Of a stretch of DNA of 64,000 bases, positions 7,193-14,026 are shown piece after piece. The position numbers and the translations under genes were made by a program. Under the pieces are notes generated by a model, which was not told the DNA's origin, searched no databases, and saw only the letters and a list, made by a program, of their open reading frames with translations. Where the stretch lies: assembly GCF_030546755.1 (NCBI RefSeq), contig NZ_JAUOPE010000016.1:47024-111023 (forward strand), read 5' to 3'. The DNA comes from Colwellia sp. 1_MG-2023. GTDB lineage: Bacteria; Pseudomonadota; Gammaproteobacteria; Enterobacterales; Alteromonadaceae. How positions within the stretch are numbered: position 1 is the stretch's first letter; each line of letters opens with the position of its first letter.

Positions 7193-7543
7193 GTGTCGAA
7201 ATTCAAAAATTCGAATCATCATAGATTGTTTACATACACCTTGGGTTGCCTAATGATTCCGGTCATTGCTTTAGGTAACGGTGAATTAGAAATTTCATTA
7301 GTTTCTTCGATTGTAGTTATATTGTTGTTTTATTTCGATCGCACTTTTTCTTTTTATAAAAAAGTATTACCTAAATACGATTTATTTATGAAATACTCAT
7401 TTGGTGTTGGAATGTTACTATCTTCAATAGGATATATTTACCCAGAACATTCAAAATGGTTATTTTTACTTTGGGGGTTACCAACGTTCATTTATGGGTA
7501 CTCTTATGCGTCAATAATCGATAAAGATAAAAAGAACAGCTAA
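7193..7543 (+). CDS. Small membrane protein of unknown function (cassette 16)
   Basis: 116 residues with three to four hydrophobic stretches: about 11-27, 33-50, 65-83 and 90-107. The start is GTG at 7193, with AGAGG upstream at 7183-7187. A basic N-terminus (KFKNSNHHR) suggests it faces the cytoplasm. The stop overlaps attC16. Family not recognised. Confidence 0.62.
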   Translation: MSKFKNSNHHRLFTYTLGCLMIPVIALGNGELEISLVSSIVVILLFYFDRTFSFYKKVLPKYDLFMKYSFGVGMLLSSIGYIYPEHSKWLFLLWGLPTFIYGYSYASIIDKDKKNS

Positions 7544-7639
7544 CAAGCCAATTAAAACGGGACTGCTAACAGCTTGCTCGGTTCCGCTTCGCTACACATT
7601 TTAGCAAGCTAATATCAGCCCCTTATTGGGGCGTTAGCT
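7538..7639 (+). other. attC16
   Basis: R'' AGCTAAC at 7538-7544; R' GTTAGCT at 7633-7639. Confidence 0.88.
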
Positions 7640-7948
7640 GTCTTTATCTTTGAGTGTAAAAACAAGGATTGGTTTTTAACGAATAAAATGGATTTTTAAA
7701 TCTCATTATTCAATTCTTCAATCCATTTTTTTACATTCATCTTAATTCGCACTTTTTCTTGGTGTTGTTTTTAAGGTAGGGTAAAGTCTTAAATTATTCA
7801 GTTGTTTAAAAGTAGTGAAGGCGGTAAACCGCTCAAGTATTGTGTAAACAGCTAACAAGGCAATCAAACGGAAAATTTACAGTTGGCTGTTTTTCGTTCC
7901 TCAAACATTTTAGCCAACTATAATTTTCCGCTTATTGTAGCGTTATAT
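7640..7948 (+). repeat. ORF-less cassette R2, copy 3 (cassette 17 with its attC)
   Basis: 309 bp; third R2 copy, with hairpin GCGGTAAACCGC at 7821-7832 and only scattered substitutions from copies 1 and 2. Confidence 0.86.
7850..7948 (+). other. attC17
   Basis: R'' AGCTAAC at 7850-7856; R' GTTATAT at 7942-7948; same stem as attC4. Confidence 0.88.
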
Positions 7949-7952
7949 TTCT

Positions 7953-8240
7953 CTAGCTTGTGCGTTTCATTGCAACTTTGTAGACTTTTCCTTTGTCGCG
8001 CTTTCCTACTGAAATCACAGTGACGGTAATGATAGAGTCATTTACTTCGTAAACTAGGCGATATCCAGCTTGTCTCAATTTAATTTTATAAAGTTCATTG
8101 GCACCTGATAATTTAGCACTTTGGATATGTGGGTTTTCTAAAACTTCACCTAGTTTCTTTTTAAACTGCTGCTGTACGGTTGAACCAAGCTTCTTCCATT
8201 CCTTCAGCGCTGTTTTTTTAAATTCTAACTCATAGGTCAT
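7953..8240 (-). CDS. relE: RelE-family mRNA interferase toxin (cassette 18)
   Basis: 95 residues with the small alpha/beta RelE fold. It shows a basic helical N-terminal half (KKTALKEWKKL), a central AKLSGANELYKIKLRQAGYRLVYEV stretch typical of RelE, and a C-terminal VGKRDKGKVY strand with catalytic-type basic and aromatic residues. The stretch is quoted in parts: AKLSG, LYKIKLRQ, GYRLVYEV. The toxin would cleave ribosome-bound mRNA. It overlaps the upstream antitoxin gene by 11 nt, so translation is coupled. The module is inverted relative to the array and has its own promoter, as commonly seen for TA cassettes in large integrons, where they may stabilise the array. Confidence 0.88.
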   Translation of the reverse strand: MTYELEFKKTALKEWKKLGSTVQQQFKKKLGEVLENPHIQSAKLSGANELYKIKLRQAGYRLVYEVNDSIITVTVISVGKRDKGKVYKVAMKRTS

Positions 8241-8478
8241 TTAAACTAACCTTTATGCTCTCTTCACTTTTTCTAGATTCAGCAATACTCAATAGCTCAA
8301 GATCTTCCATGTGATCCATCATAAATTCATAAGTATCTGCTGGTATGCAATAAAAAGCAGGTTCATTTCTATTTAAAACAGCAATTGCTTCACCATTTGC
8401 GCTCATAGCAACTTTCATTGGGTTAGCTTTCAATTCACTAATGCTCGCAGCGGCTTCAGTTAATATTCTAGTAGTCAT
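8230..8478 (-). CDS. Phd/YefM-RelB-type antitoxin (cassette 18)
   Basis: 82 residues. The N-terminal DNA-binding half (ILTEAAASISELKANP, with NGEAIAVLNRNEP) is the Phd/YefM/RelB-type pattern, and the acidic C-terminus would wrap the toxin. ATG 8478 follows a GAGAAG ribosome-binding site. The promoter lies just upstream (-10 at 8519-8524), and its -35 is within attC18. The antitoxin-first order and the 11-nt overlap with relE fit an autoregulated operon. Confidence 0.85.
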   Translation of the reverse strand: MTTRILTEAAASISELKANPMKVAMSANGEAIAVLNRNEPAFYCIPADTYEFMMDHMEDLELLSIAESRKSEESIKVSLNDL

Positions 8479-8518
8479 ACGCTTCTCAGTGCTTTAAAGT
8501 GGTCTTTATTTAGGTCTT

Positions 8519-8547
8519 AGTATAATCCTCGAAACATAACAAGGCAA
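8519..8547 (-). promoter_or_regulatory. Promoter of the relE-type TA operon
   Basis: Minus strand TTGCCT (8542-8547), a 17-bp spacer and TATACT (8519-8524). The -35 lies inside attC18. Confidence 0.65.
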
Positions 8548-8630
8548 TTAAACGGACAAAAAACAGTTGGCTGTTTTCGTTCCTCAACATTTTAGCCAAC
8601 AATTTCTAGCCCCTTAACGAGGCGTTAGCT
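8534..8630 (+). other. attC18
   Basis: R'' ACATAAC at 8534-8540; R' GTTAGCT at 8624-8630. It carries the -35 of the inverted TA operon. Confidence 0.87.
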
Positions 8631-8642
8631 GGAAAAAGGTTT

Positions 8643-9191
8643 ATGAGTCTAATCCTAGTTACGGATGTATTTGGTGTTACGTCAGCCTTATTAGAAATAA
8701 GTAAAAAACTAGGAGCAAACTCTATTGTTGATCCATATTCAGGTCAAATGATGGAGTTTAAAGATGAGGCCAATGCATATTCATATTTCGTAAATGAAAT
8801 TGGTGCAGATAATTACCTACTTCATTTATTAAAAGCGGTTAAATCAATTAATCAACAAACAACATTAATAGGCTTTAGTGTTGGAGCTACTGCTATTTGG
8901 CGCTTGTCAGAAATAGAATGTAATAGCTTTATCAATCAAGCATATTGCTTTTACGGCTCACAAATCAGGAACTTCACAAAAATAGAGCCACGCTTTAAAA
9001 TAAATTTGGTATTCCCGAAAAGTGAACCTCACTTTGATGTTGCGGAATTACAAAGTAATATTGCTGAAAAAGATAATGTTAAAACTAAAAAAGTAGAATA
9101 TTTACATGGCTTTATGAATTATTATTCAAATAATTATAGTAAGTATGGTTATATGGAGCACATCGAGTTTCTGTGTTCAATTTCCAGCTAA
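8643..9191 (+). CDS. Dienelactone-hydrolase-like alpha/beta hydrolase (cassette 19)
   Basis: 182 residues. The nucleophile elbow GFSVG is at 77-81 (Ser79), a His that can complete the triad is at 155 (YLHGF), and an acidic candidate lies near 128-132 (SEPHFD). This order is that of the dienelactone hydrolase family, although the nucleophile is Ser rather than Cys. It is shorter than typical DLH (about 230 residues), with a reduced N-terminus. Soluble, no signal peptide. Substrate unknown. ATG 8643 is the natural start, shortly after attC18. Confidence 0.75.
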   Translation: MSLILVTDVFGVTSALLEISKKLGANSIVDPYSGQMMEFKDEANAYSYFVNEIGADNYLLHLLKAVKSINQQTTLIGFSVGATAIWRLSEIECNSFINQAYCFYGSQIRNFTKIEPRFKINLVFPKSEPHFDVAELQSNIAEKDNVKTKKVEYLHGFMNYYSNNYSKYGYMEHIEFLCSISS

Positions 9192-9286
9192 CAAGCCAAT
9201 TAAGCGGGACTAAAAACAGTTTGCTCGGTTCCGCTTCGCTTCACATTTTAGCAAACAATTTTTAGCCCCTAATTGGGGCGTTAGTT
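9186..9286 (+). other. attC19
   Basis: R'' AGCTAAC at 9186-9192, containing the stop of the upstream gene; R' GTTAGTT at 9280-9286. Confidence 0.87.
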
Positions 9287-9290
9287 GCCT

Positions 9291-9569
9291 TTATTCTGGT
9301 GGGAAATTCTGCTTTTGGTGTAAAACTCGCATTATTCTAATCGTATCACCATCAACCCAATAAGAAACAATCATTGATATTTCAGGAATGATTAACACTC
9401 TTCCACGAAAAATGTCTCTTTTAACACCCATTAGTGGGTGTTCTATTAAGTTTTCAACTTTAGCTTCAATAGTTTGATCAGTTTTTTCTGCTGCACTTGG
9501 ATTAAAATCAAAAAGAAATTCAAATATTTTTTCACGATCATTTAGTGATTCTTCTTCCCAAAAGATCAT
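9291..9569 (-). CDS. RelE/ParE-family toxin (cassette 20)
   Basis: 92 residues. It has an N-terminal helical hairpin (WEEESLNDREKIFEFL, then AAEKTDQTIEAKVENL), a central HPLMGVKRDIFRGRVLII stretch and a C-terminal IRIMRVLHQKQNFPP ending. This is the ParE/RelE-superfamily pattern of plasmid-stabilisation-type toxins. The target (gyrase or mRNA) cannot be decided by eye. The start overlaps the antitoxin stop by 4 nt (ATGA), a tight translational coupling. Confidence 0.82.
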   Translation of the reverse strand: MIFWEEESLNDREKIFEFLFDFNPSAAEKTDQTIEAKVENLIEHPLMGVKRDIFRGRVLIIPEISMIVSYWVDGDTIRIMRVLHQKQNFPPE

Positions 9570-9850
9570 GATTTGTCTCTATTACGGATTTTTTGTTTTC
9601 TTGCTTCCATTAATGTTTTTGCTTCATCATGTACAATAAAATTAGCTTTTCCGTTATCAAACTTGTCAAATGCTGCATTTATTTGTTCCGATAACCATGC
9701 ATCATGGCTTATAGTTTTTCTCTGTTCTTCTGCTAAACCTTCTGTAAGTTCTCGGCATGCGTCGCTAAGAGTACGGCCTTGGCTTTCGGCCATTTGTTGC
9801 GCCAAACGTTTCGTTTCTTCATCAACTCTAAATTGAATGCGAGTGTCCAT
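9566..9850 (-). CDS. RelB/DinJ-type antitoxin (cassette 20)
   Basis: 94 residues. The ribbon-helix-helix-type N-terminus DTRIQFRVDEETKRLAQQMAE with GRTLSDACRELTEGLAEEQ is characteristic of RelB/DinJ antitoxins (parts: TRIQFRVDEETK, SDACRELTEGLAEEQ). The basic C-terminal half should contact the toxin. It has its own promoter at 9884-9912. The operon runs opposite to the array, like cassette 18. Confidence 0.83.
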   Translation of the reverse strand: MDTRIQFRVDEETKRLAQQMAESQGRTLSDACRELTEGLAEEQRKTISHDAWLSEQINAAFDKFDNGKANFIVHDEAKTLMEARKQKIRNRDKS

Positions 9851-9883
9851 AATAAGTTACCTTAATTAGTGTTGTGCTCACAA

Positions 9884-9912
9884 ATGTTAGCACTGCAATT
9901 AATCCAAGGCAA
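9884..9912 (-). promoter_or_regulatory. Promoter of the ParE/RelB-type TA operon
   Basis: Minus strand TTGCCT (9907-9912), a 17-bp spacer and TAACAT (9884-9889). The -35 overlaps the first bases of attC20, the same layout as in cassette 18. Confidence 0.55.
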
Positions 9913-10009
9913 CTAACAAGTTGCTTAAACGGACAAAAACAGTTGGCTTCCCTCACTTCGTTCGTTATTGTAGCCAAACTATTTTTAGCCGCTTAGCAAA
10001 GCGTTATAT
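9911..10009 (+). other. attC20
   Basis: R'' AACTAAC at 9911-9917; R' GTTATAT at 10003-10009. Arms CAGTTGGCTTCCCTCAC and TTGTAGCCAAACT. Confidence 0.85.
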
Positions 10010-10014
10010 TTTTA

Positions 10015-10043
10015 TCGACGAGTGATGCGCATCACGCTATACT
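10015..10043 (+). promoter_or_regulatory. higBA promoter with operator palindrome
   Basis: A strong -10 (TATACT, 10038-10043) is preceded at 17 bp by a weak TCGACG -35 (10015-10020). Between them lies a perfect 14-bp palindrome, GTGATGCGCATCAC (10022-10035), a natural HigA operator. The -10 ends 6 bp before the higB ATG, which implies a leaderless or nearly leaderless mRNA. Confidence 0.68.
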
Positions 10044-10049
10044 TGTGTC

Positions 10050-10328
10050 ATGATTAAATCTTTCAAACACAAAGGCCTCAAGAAATACTTCCAAACAGGA
10101 AGTGTTGCTGGAATTCAGGCTAAGCATCAACGTAAATTACGGATGCAACTTACAGCATTAGATACCGCACAAGAAATTGATGATATCAATTTACCCGGTT
10201 TTAAATTGCACCCACTAAAAGGGGATCGGGATGGGATTTGGTCTATTACTGTAAATGGTAACTGGCGCATTACTTTTGAATTCATCGATGGTAATGCATA
10301 TATTCTCAACTATGAGGACTATCACTAA
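10050..10328 (+). CDS. higB: HigB mRNA interferase toxin (cassette 21)
   Basis: 92 residues of the HigB/RelE type: start IKSFKHKGLKKYF, middle LPGFKLHPLKGDRDGIWSI and end NGNWRITFEF...YEDYH, all hallmark segments. The toxin cleaves mRNA on the ribosome. The gene order is toxin first, antitoxin second, as is standard for higBA. The higA start overlaps the higB stop by 1 nt (TAATG). ATG 10050 has no Shine-Dalgarno and follows the -10 by 6 bp. Confidence 0.93.
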   Translation: MIKSFKHKGLKKYFQTGSVAGIQAKHQRKLRMQLTALDTAQEIDDINLPGFKLHPLKGDRDGIWSITVNGNWRITFEFIDGNAYILNYEDYH

Positions 10329-10621
10329 TGACTATGCATAACCCGCCACACCCTGGAGAGTTTATTTACGACGTATACCTAGAACCAGCAGGTTTTAGCT
10401 GTCGTTATTTGGCTAAACAACTAGATGTAGCATCATCTACTTTAAATAGGGTTCTAAAAGGGCAAAGTGCTATCTCACCTGAAATGGCACTTCGTTTGTC
10501 TAAGGCAATTGGCAGAACTCCTGAGAGTTGGTTAGCAATGCAAGATAACTATGATCTTTGGCATGCTAAACAACAAATTAACTTAACAAATGTTCATGCA
10601 GTAAATTTTGCTGTGGCATAA
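10328..10621 (+). CDS. higA: HigA antitoxin, HTH-type (cassette 21)
   Basis: 97 residues. It opens with the HigA signature PPHPGEFIYDVYLEP, followed by an XRE-type helix-turn-helix (about 22-62: YLAKQLDVASSTLNRVLKG) and the SWLAMQDNYDLW motif near 75-86. It binds HigB and represses the operon, most simply through the palindrome at 10022-10035. The module is complete and looks functional, in the same direction as the array but with its own promoter. Confidence 0.93.
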   Translation: MTMHNPPHPGEFIYDVYLEPAGFSCRYLAKQLDVASSTLNRVLKGQSAISPEMALRLSKAIGRTPESWLAMQDNYDLWHAKQQINLTNVHAVNFAVA

Positions 10622-10624
10622 AAA

Positions 10625-10716
10625 ATATAACAAGTTGCTTAAAAGGAAAAATAATGGTTGGCCATCGCTCCGCGATTATAGCCAACCATTATTTCTCTCT
10701 TAGCAAGGCGTTATGT
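10625..10716 (+). other. attC21
   Basis: R'' ATATAAC at 10625-10631; R' GTTATGT at 10710-10716. A short stem: AATGGTTGGCCATCGC pairs with GCGATTATAGCCAACCATT. Confidence 0.86.
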
Positions 10717-10736
10717 ATCTAATGGAGTTTTTGTAC

Positions 10737-10998
10737 ATGGACAAAAGTATCGAGAATAATAAAGGTTTGATTGCTGACCTTAAAGCACTTCGTGCAAACT
10801 CAAATGTATATAATTTATGCTGTTTGCATAATTTTATTTTTTTTAGTTCACTTCTTTTATTTCGAAACAGAGATGTTTTCTAATTACTTGGGTTTGCTTT
10901 TCGTTTTCGCTATTAGCTTAGTGAAAGATGGTTATTCTAAGAGTGTTAAGGTAAACAAACGAGTTAATTCTATAGTTGAAGAGTTCAATAGAAAATAG
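10737..10998 (+). pseudogene. Frameshifted small membrane protein gene (cassette 22)
   Basis: ATG 10737, with TGGAG upstream, opens a frame that reads MDKSIENNKGLIADLKALRANSN and then becomes low-complexity and stops (positions quoted in parts: MDKSIENNKG, LIADLKALRA). The next frame continues from about 10800 as a coherent membrane protein: a hydrophobic segment MYIIYAVCIILFFLVHFFYF, then a second segment and a charged tail ending EEFNRK at 10998. A one-base indel near 10795-10806 would join them into a protein of about 87 residues. Alternatives are an internal start at 10804, which lacks a ribosome-binding site, or a sequencing error. Confidence 0.55.
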
Positions 10999-11008
10999 AG
11001 TTAACGAT

Positions 11009-11047
11009 ACATAACAAGGCAATCAAGCAGGAAAATTTGCAGTTGGT
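11009..11047 (+). other. attC22, truncated
   Basis: R'' ACATAAC at 11009-11015 plus the left arm through GCAGTTGGT; after that the sequence departs from attC and no R' box follows. The right half of the site has been lost, fusing cassettes 22 and 23. Confidence 0.75.
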
Positions 11048-11105
11048 AAGTTGAGACTCTGGGCGACTTGCTAGTAGTTTTTTCAGAGACTTAAAGGAAT
11101 AAATC

Positions 11106-11651
11106 ATGAAACTACAAATTTTGACTTCTATCGCAGTTGTTACAGGCCTTCTATCTGGATGTGCTGGAAACTTATATACACATACTTCAAAAAGTTCTAC
11201 GTGTGTAGAGGATGATGGAAAGTGCACAGGTGTTTACAAAGGGATTACGTATCGTCCCTTATTAAAATATACTGAAACTTATACGCAAGATCGGGTTTTA
11301 GACTCTAAAGGAGTAGTAACACATTTTGCTGGTGCTGATGGTGATAAAGCTTGCGTTCCAACGGTAGTTACAGAAGAAAAGTTAATCCCCGATCCTGATA
11401 ACGAATATATGATTCAATATGATCCTGCGTTTTTTGAAACATCAACGTTTACAGTTAAGTTGTCTCCACTGGGTACTTTATCAGAGGTTGGTACTAGTTC
11501 AACTCCAGGCGGAAAAGCATTGGTTGAGAGTTTCACTGGATTAGCTACAACAATCAAAACTTTAAATCATGGTCCAGTAAGTTCAAGCTTTGTCGATGAT
11601 TCGAGTAATAAACTTTTATGTTCACATGGTAAGGTGTTTTTATCGGAGTAA
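11106..11651 (+). CDS. Putative lipoprotein (cassette 23)
   Basis: 181 residues. It has a lipoprotein signal with lipobox LSGC at 16-19 (Cys19 lipidated) and Asn at +3, so outer- or inner-membrane anchoring is plausible. The mature part has four Cys (about 33, 40, 83 and 172) and is beta-rich. I do not recognise the family. ATG 11106 follows AAAGGAAT. Because attC22 upstream has lost its right half, this gene and the frameshifted gene before it would now move as one unit. Confidence 0.7.
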   Translation: MKLQILTSIAVVTGLLSGCAGNLYTHTSKSSTCVEDDGKCTGVYKGITYRPLLKYTETYTQDRVLDSKGVVTHFAGADGDKACVPTVVTEEKLIPDPDNEYMIQYDPAFFETSTFTVKLSPLGTLSEVGTSSTPGGKALVESFTGLATTIKTLNHGPVSSSFVDDSSNKLLCSHGKVFLSE

Positions 11652-11654
11652 ACA

Positions 11655-11778
11655 GCATAACAAAGTGGGTGTATTATCCATACAAGAATTTCAAGCGGGA
11701 CTGCTAACAGTTTGCTCGGTTTCGCTGCGCTACACAATTTTAGCAAACTATTATCAGCCCCTTATGCGGGCGTTAGAG
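11655..11778 (+). other. attC23, with internal insertion
   Basis: R'' GCATAAC at 11655-11661; R' GTTAGAG at 11772-11778. Compared with attC11, about 20 extra bases (around 11663-11682) separate R'' from the CAAGAATTTCAAGCGGGAC arm. The rest of the stem is intact. Confidence 0.7.
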
Positions 11779-11798
11779 AGCTGTAGGAATATCGAATT

Positions 11799-12206
11799 AT
11801 GTATCTAGGCAAATGTTTATGCGGCGAAGTGCAAATAAAAATAAATGGTGAAATCAGTGACATTATTCACTGTCATTGTTCTTTATGCAGAAAAAATAGC
11901 GGTACAGCTTTTGCCACAAATGGTTTCATAAACTCTTTAGATTTAGAGATTGTATCAGGCAAGAATAGCTTAAGTTCATTTTCATTTAAACCAGGTAAAC
12001 ATAGGCATTTCTGCACTAATTGTGGCTCTCCAGTTTATAGTTCAAATGAACAAGATCCTACACGTTATAGACTAAGATTGGGTATTCTTGATTCAGATAT
12101 AGAAGAACGCCCAATCTCTCATAATTTTGTTTCTTCAAAAGCAAATTGGGAAGAACTGGATGCTAAGCTACCAAGATATGACTCGTTTGAGCCTAGCCGT
12201 AAATAG
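11799..12206 (+). CDS. GFA-family zinc protein (glutathione-dependent formaldehyde-activating type) (cassette 24)
   Basis: 135 residues with the full GFA/CENP-V cysteine set: Cys6 and Cys8 (CLC), Cys25, Cys27 and Cys30 (CHCSLC), and Cys72 and Cys75 (CTNC). The family founder binds glutathione and zinc and was linked to S-hydroxymethylglutathione formation. Most members, including integron-borne ones, have unknown substrates, so only the fold and metal sites are secure. Soluble, no signal peptide. ATG 11799 lies 21 bp after the R' box. Confidence 0.85.
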   Translation: MYLGKCLCGEVQIKINGEISDIIHCHCSLCRKNSGTAFATNGFINSLDLEIVSGKNSLSSFSFKPGKHRHFCTNCGSPVYSSNEQDPTRYRLRLGILDSDIEERPISHNFVSSKANWEELDAKLPRYDSFEPSRK

Positions 12207-12207
12207 C

Positions 12208-12309
12208 TTTCTAAAAAGCTCTTTAATGAGGACAAAATACAGTTGGCTTTTGCTCCTACGTCGCTAATTTTAGTCAACGTTACTTTGCCCGTTAATATGG
12301 GCGTTAGAT
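12208..12309 (+). other. attC24, degenerate R''
   Basis: R' GTTAGAT at 12303-12309 and both arms (CAGTTGGCTTTTGCTCC and TTTTAGTCAACG) are clear. The R'' position reads TTTCTAA instead of RYYYAAC. Confidence 0.65.
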
Positions 12310-12330
12310 TTTTCACAGAGTTCATAAGTT

Positions 12331-13503
12331 ATGATGATAAATAAACTTTTAATCAATTTTTCTATGCTATTTATTTTGGTCTGCATGAATACTAATGCTC
12401 AAACTGTATTTAAGAATGTTGATATTGAAAATATATCAAATTCACGGGCTTTAATGTTAGATACTTCTTTTTTAGCGTTGATTAAAAAACACAAAATTAA
12501 TACTGCTGGTGTTGCAGTGATCAAAGATCGTAAAGTTATATGGCAGAACCAGTACGGATTTCAATCTCCAGGTATTCCTGCATCAGCCAATACATTATTT
12601 GACGTTGCATCATTGACGAAAACAGTAACCGCAGAAACCATACTAAGACTCATTGCGCAGGGTAAACTCTCGCTTGATGAATCAGTAGCACCATACTGGA
12701 TAGATCCAGATCTAATGGGTAATCCAAAACTTCACCAATTAACACCTAGAATGTTACTTTCCCATACTAGCGGATTTATGAATTGGCGTTATTTTTCTAA
12801 CGATGGAAAACTAGACTTTGTCAATACGCCCGGAACAACTTTTGGTTATTCAGGAGAAGGTTATGAATATTTGGCGAAGTATGCCGAGAATAAAATAGGA
12901 GTGCCATTCGAGAAACTGGTTCAATCGACTGTCTTTGACCCCCTTGGTATGGACAATGCCTCAATTGGTGTACATAAGAAAAACTTCACTCGTATCGCAA
13001 AACCGTTAGATAAAAATGGAAAATTCTATGGGTATTATTGTCATCCCCAAGGTTACTGTAAAGAAGAGGGGAGCTATTCTGCTGCGGCAAATTTGGTTAT
13101 AACAGTAGCCGACTATGCGAAGTTATTAATTTCATCAATGGCTGGCGAAGGGTTAAATCTTAATCTCAAACAAGATAGAAATAAGATGCAAGGTATACAG
13201 TTTACACAAAGCGATATTGATTGTGGTGACACTAGCGAGATTCAATGTCCGACCAAACTTGGTTACGGATTAGGGTGGAGCATATCCCAATTGCAAAACG
13301 ATAAACTTATTGGTCACAGAGGTACTAACTGGACGGTAGTCTCGCTAGCGTATTATTATGAAGGGAGTGGTGATGGGTTAATTATTCTCTTCAATGCTCC
13401 CAACAAAGCTGGAATAGCAGGAATGATTGATGCCCTTAAGTTGCTCGATCCAGACTCTCCGGAAATACACGGATATAAACTACGACTTTCGAGAACTAAT
13501 TGA
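12331..13503 (+). CDS. Secreted serine hydrolase, beta-lactamase/PBP fold (cassette 25)
   Basis: 390 residues, with a signal peptide (about 1-23, ending TNA). Class C beta-lactamase/esterase-type motifs are SLTK at 94-97 (nucleophile Ser94, Lys97), YSG at 173-175 in the YxN position and HRG at 329-331 in the KTG position. Such proteins are usually esterases, D-aminopeptidases or PBP-like enzymes, not drug-hydrolysing beta-lactamases; the YSG and HRG variants support that. It is a large gene for a cassette. ATG 12331, or the next codon (also ATG), is the start. Confidence 0.85.
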   Translation: MMINKLLINFSMLFILVCMNTNAQTVFKNVDIENISNSRALMLDTSFLALIKKHKINTAGVAVIKDRKVIWQNQYGFQSPGIPASANTLFDVASLTKTVTAETILRLIAQGKLSLDESVAPYWIDPDLMGNPKLHQLTPRMLLSHTSGFMNWRYFSNDGKLDFVNTPGTTFGYSGEGYEYLAKYAENKIGVPFEKLVQSTVFDPLGMDNASIGVHKKNFTRIAKPLDKNGKFYGYYCHPQGYCKEEGSYSAAANLVITVADYAKLLISSMAGEGLNLNLKQDRNKMQGIQFTQSDIDCGDTSEIQCPTKLGYGLGWSISQLQNDKLIGHRGTNWTVVSLAYYYEGSGDGLIILFNAPNKAGIAGMIDALKLLDPDSPEIHGYKLRLSRTN

Positions 13504-13554
13504 CAATTAATGTAGGTTTGAACAGTGCAGTTTCAATCCTGATTAGCGTATAAA

Positions 13555-13655
13555 ATCTAACAAGCAGTTAAACAAGGACAAAATACAGTTGGCTTTTGCT
13601 CCTTCGTCGCTAATTATAACCCACTATTTTGTTGCCCGTTTATGGGTCGTTAGCT
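13555..13655 (+). other. attC25
   Basis: R'' ATCTAAC at 13555-13561; R' GTTAGCT at 13649-13655. The stem matches the attC10 type with several mismatches. Confidence 0.8.
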
Positions 13656-13671
13656 TGGAAATGAGAGTCTG

Positions 13672-13911
13672 GTGAAAAATTCAAAAAGCGAAGGAAATCA
13701 ATCAAGCCTAGCAAATTATATGACATTGTTTTTTAGCATGTTTTTAACATTGTCTATTTTTCATAAAGCAGGGTTTAAGTATAACTTTATTTCTGATGAT
13801 TTTGATTTAATTAAATTTATTATATTTCTTGGTGTTTACCTTGTCATTTATGAGTTTTGTAATGCTTTTTTTAGTTGGCTTTACCCTAATATAGTAAAGG
13901 AAAAGAAATAG
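13672..13911 (+). CDS. Small membrane protein of unknown function (cassette 26)
   Basis: 79 residues with a GTG start at 13672 after GAGAG. It has two hydrophobic segments (about 13-31 and 45-70) and basic ends (EKK). Not recognised. The cassette ends at a badly degraded attC. Confidence 0.58.
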   Translation: MKNSKSEGNQSSLANYMTLFFSMFLTLSIFHKAGFKYNFISDDFDLIKFIIFLGVYLVIYEFCNAFFSWLYPNIVKEKK

Positions 13912-13913
13912 GA

Positions 13914-14013
13914 CTCTTTCAAGCTGTTCAAGCAGGAAATATACAGTTAGTTGGTTTAGCTTAGCTATACATTTTAGCCAACAAACTTTTTGCCTGTTAA
14001 TTAAGTATTAGTT
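13914..14013 (+). other. attC26, degenerate
   Basis: Arms AACAGTTGG-like (ATACAGTTAGTTGG) and TTTTAGCCAAC are visible. R'' has lost TAAC (CTCTTTC), and the R' region reads TATTAGTT instead of GCGTTAGTT. Confidence 0.5.
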
Positions 14014-14026
14014 ACTAAGGAAGCTT

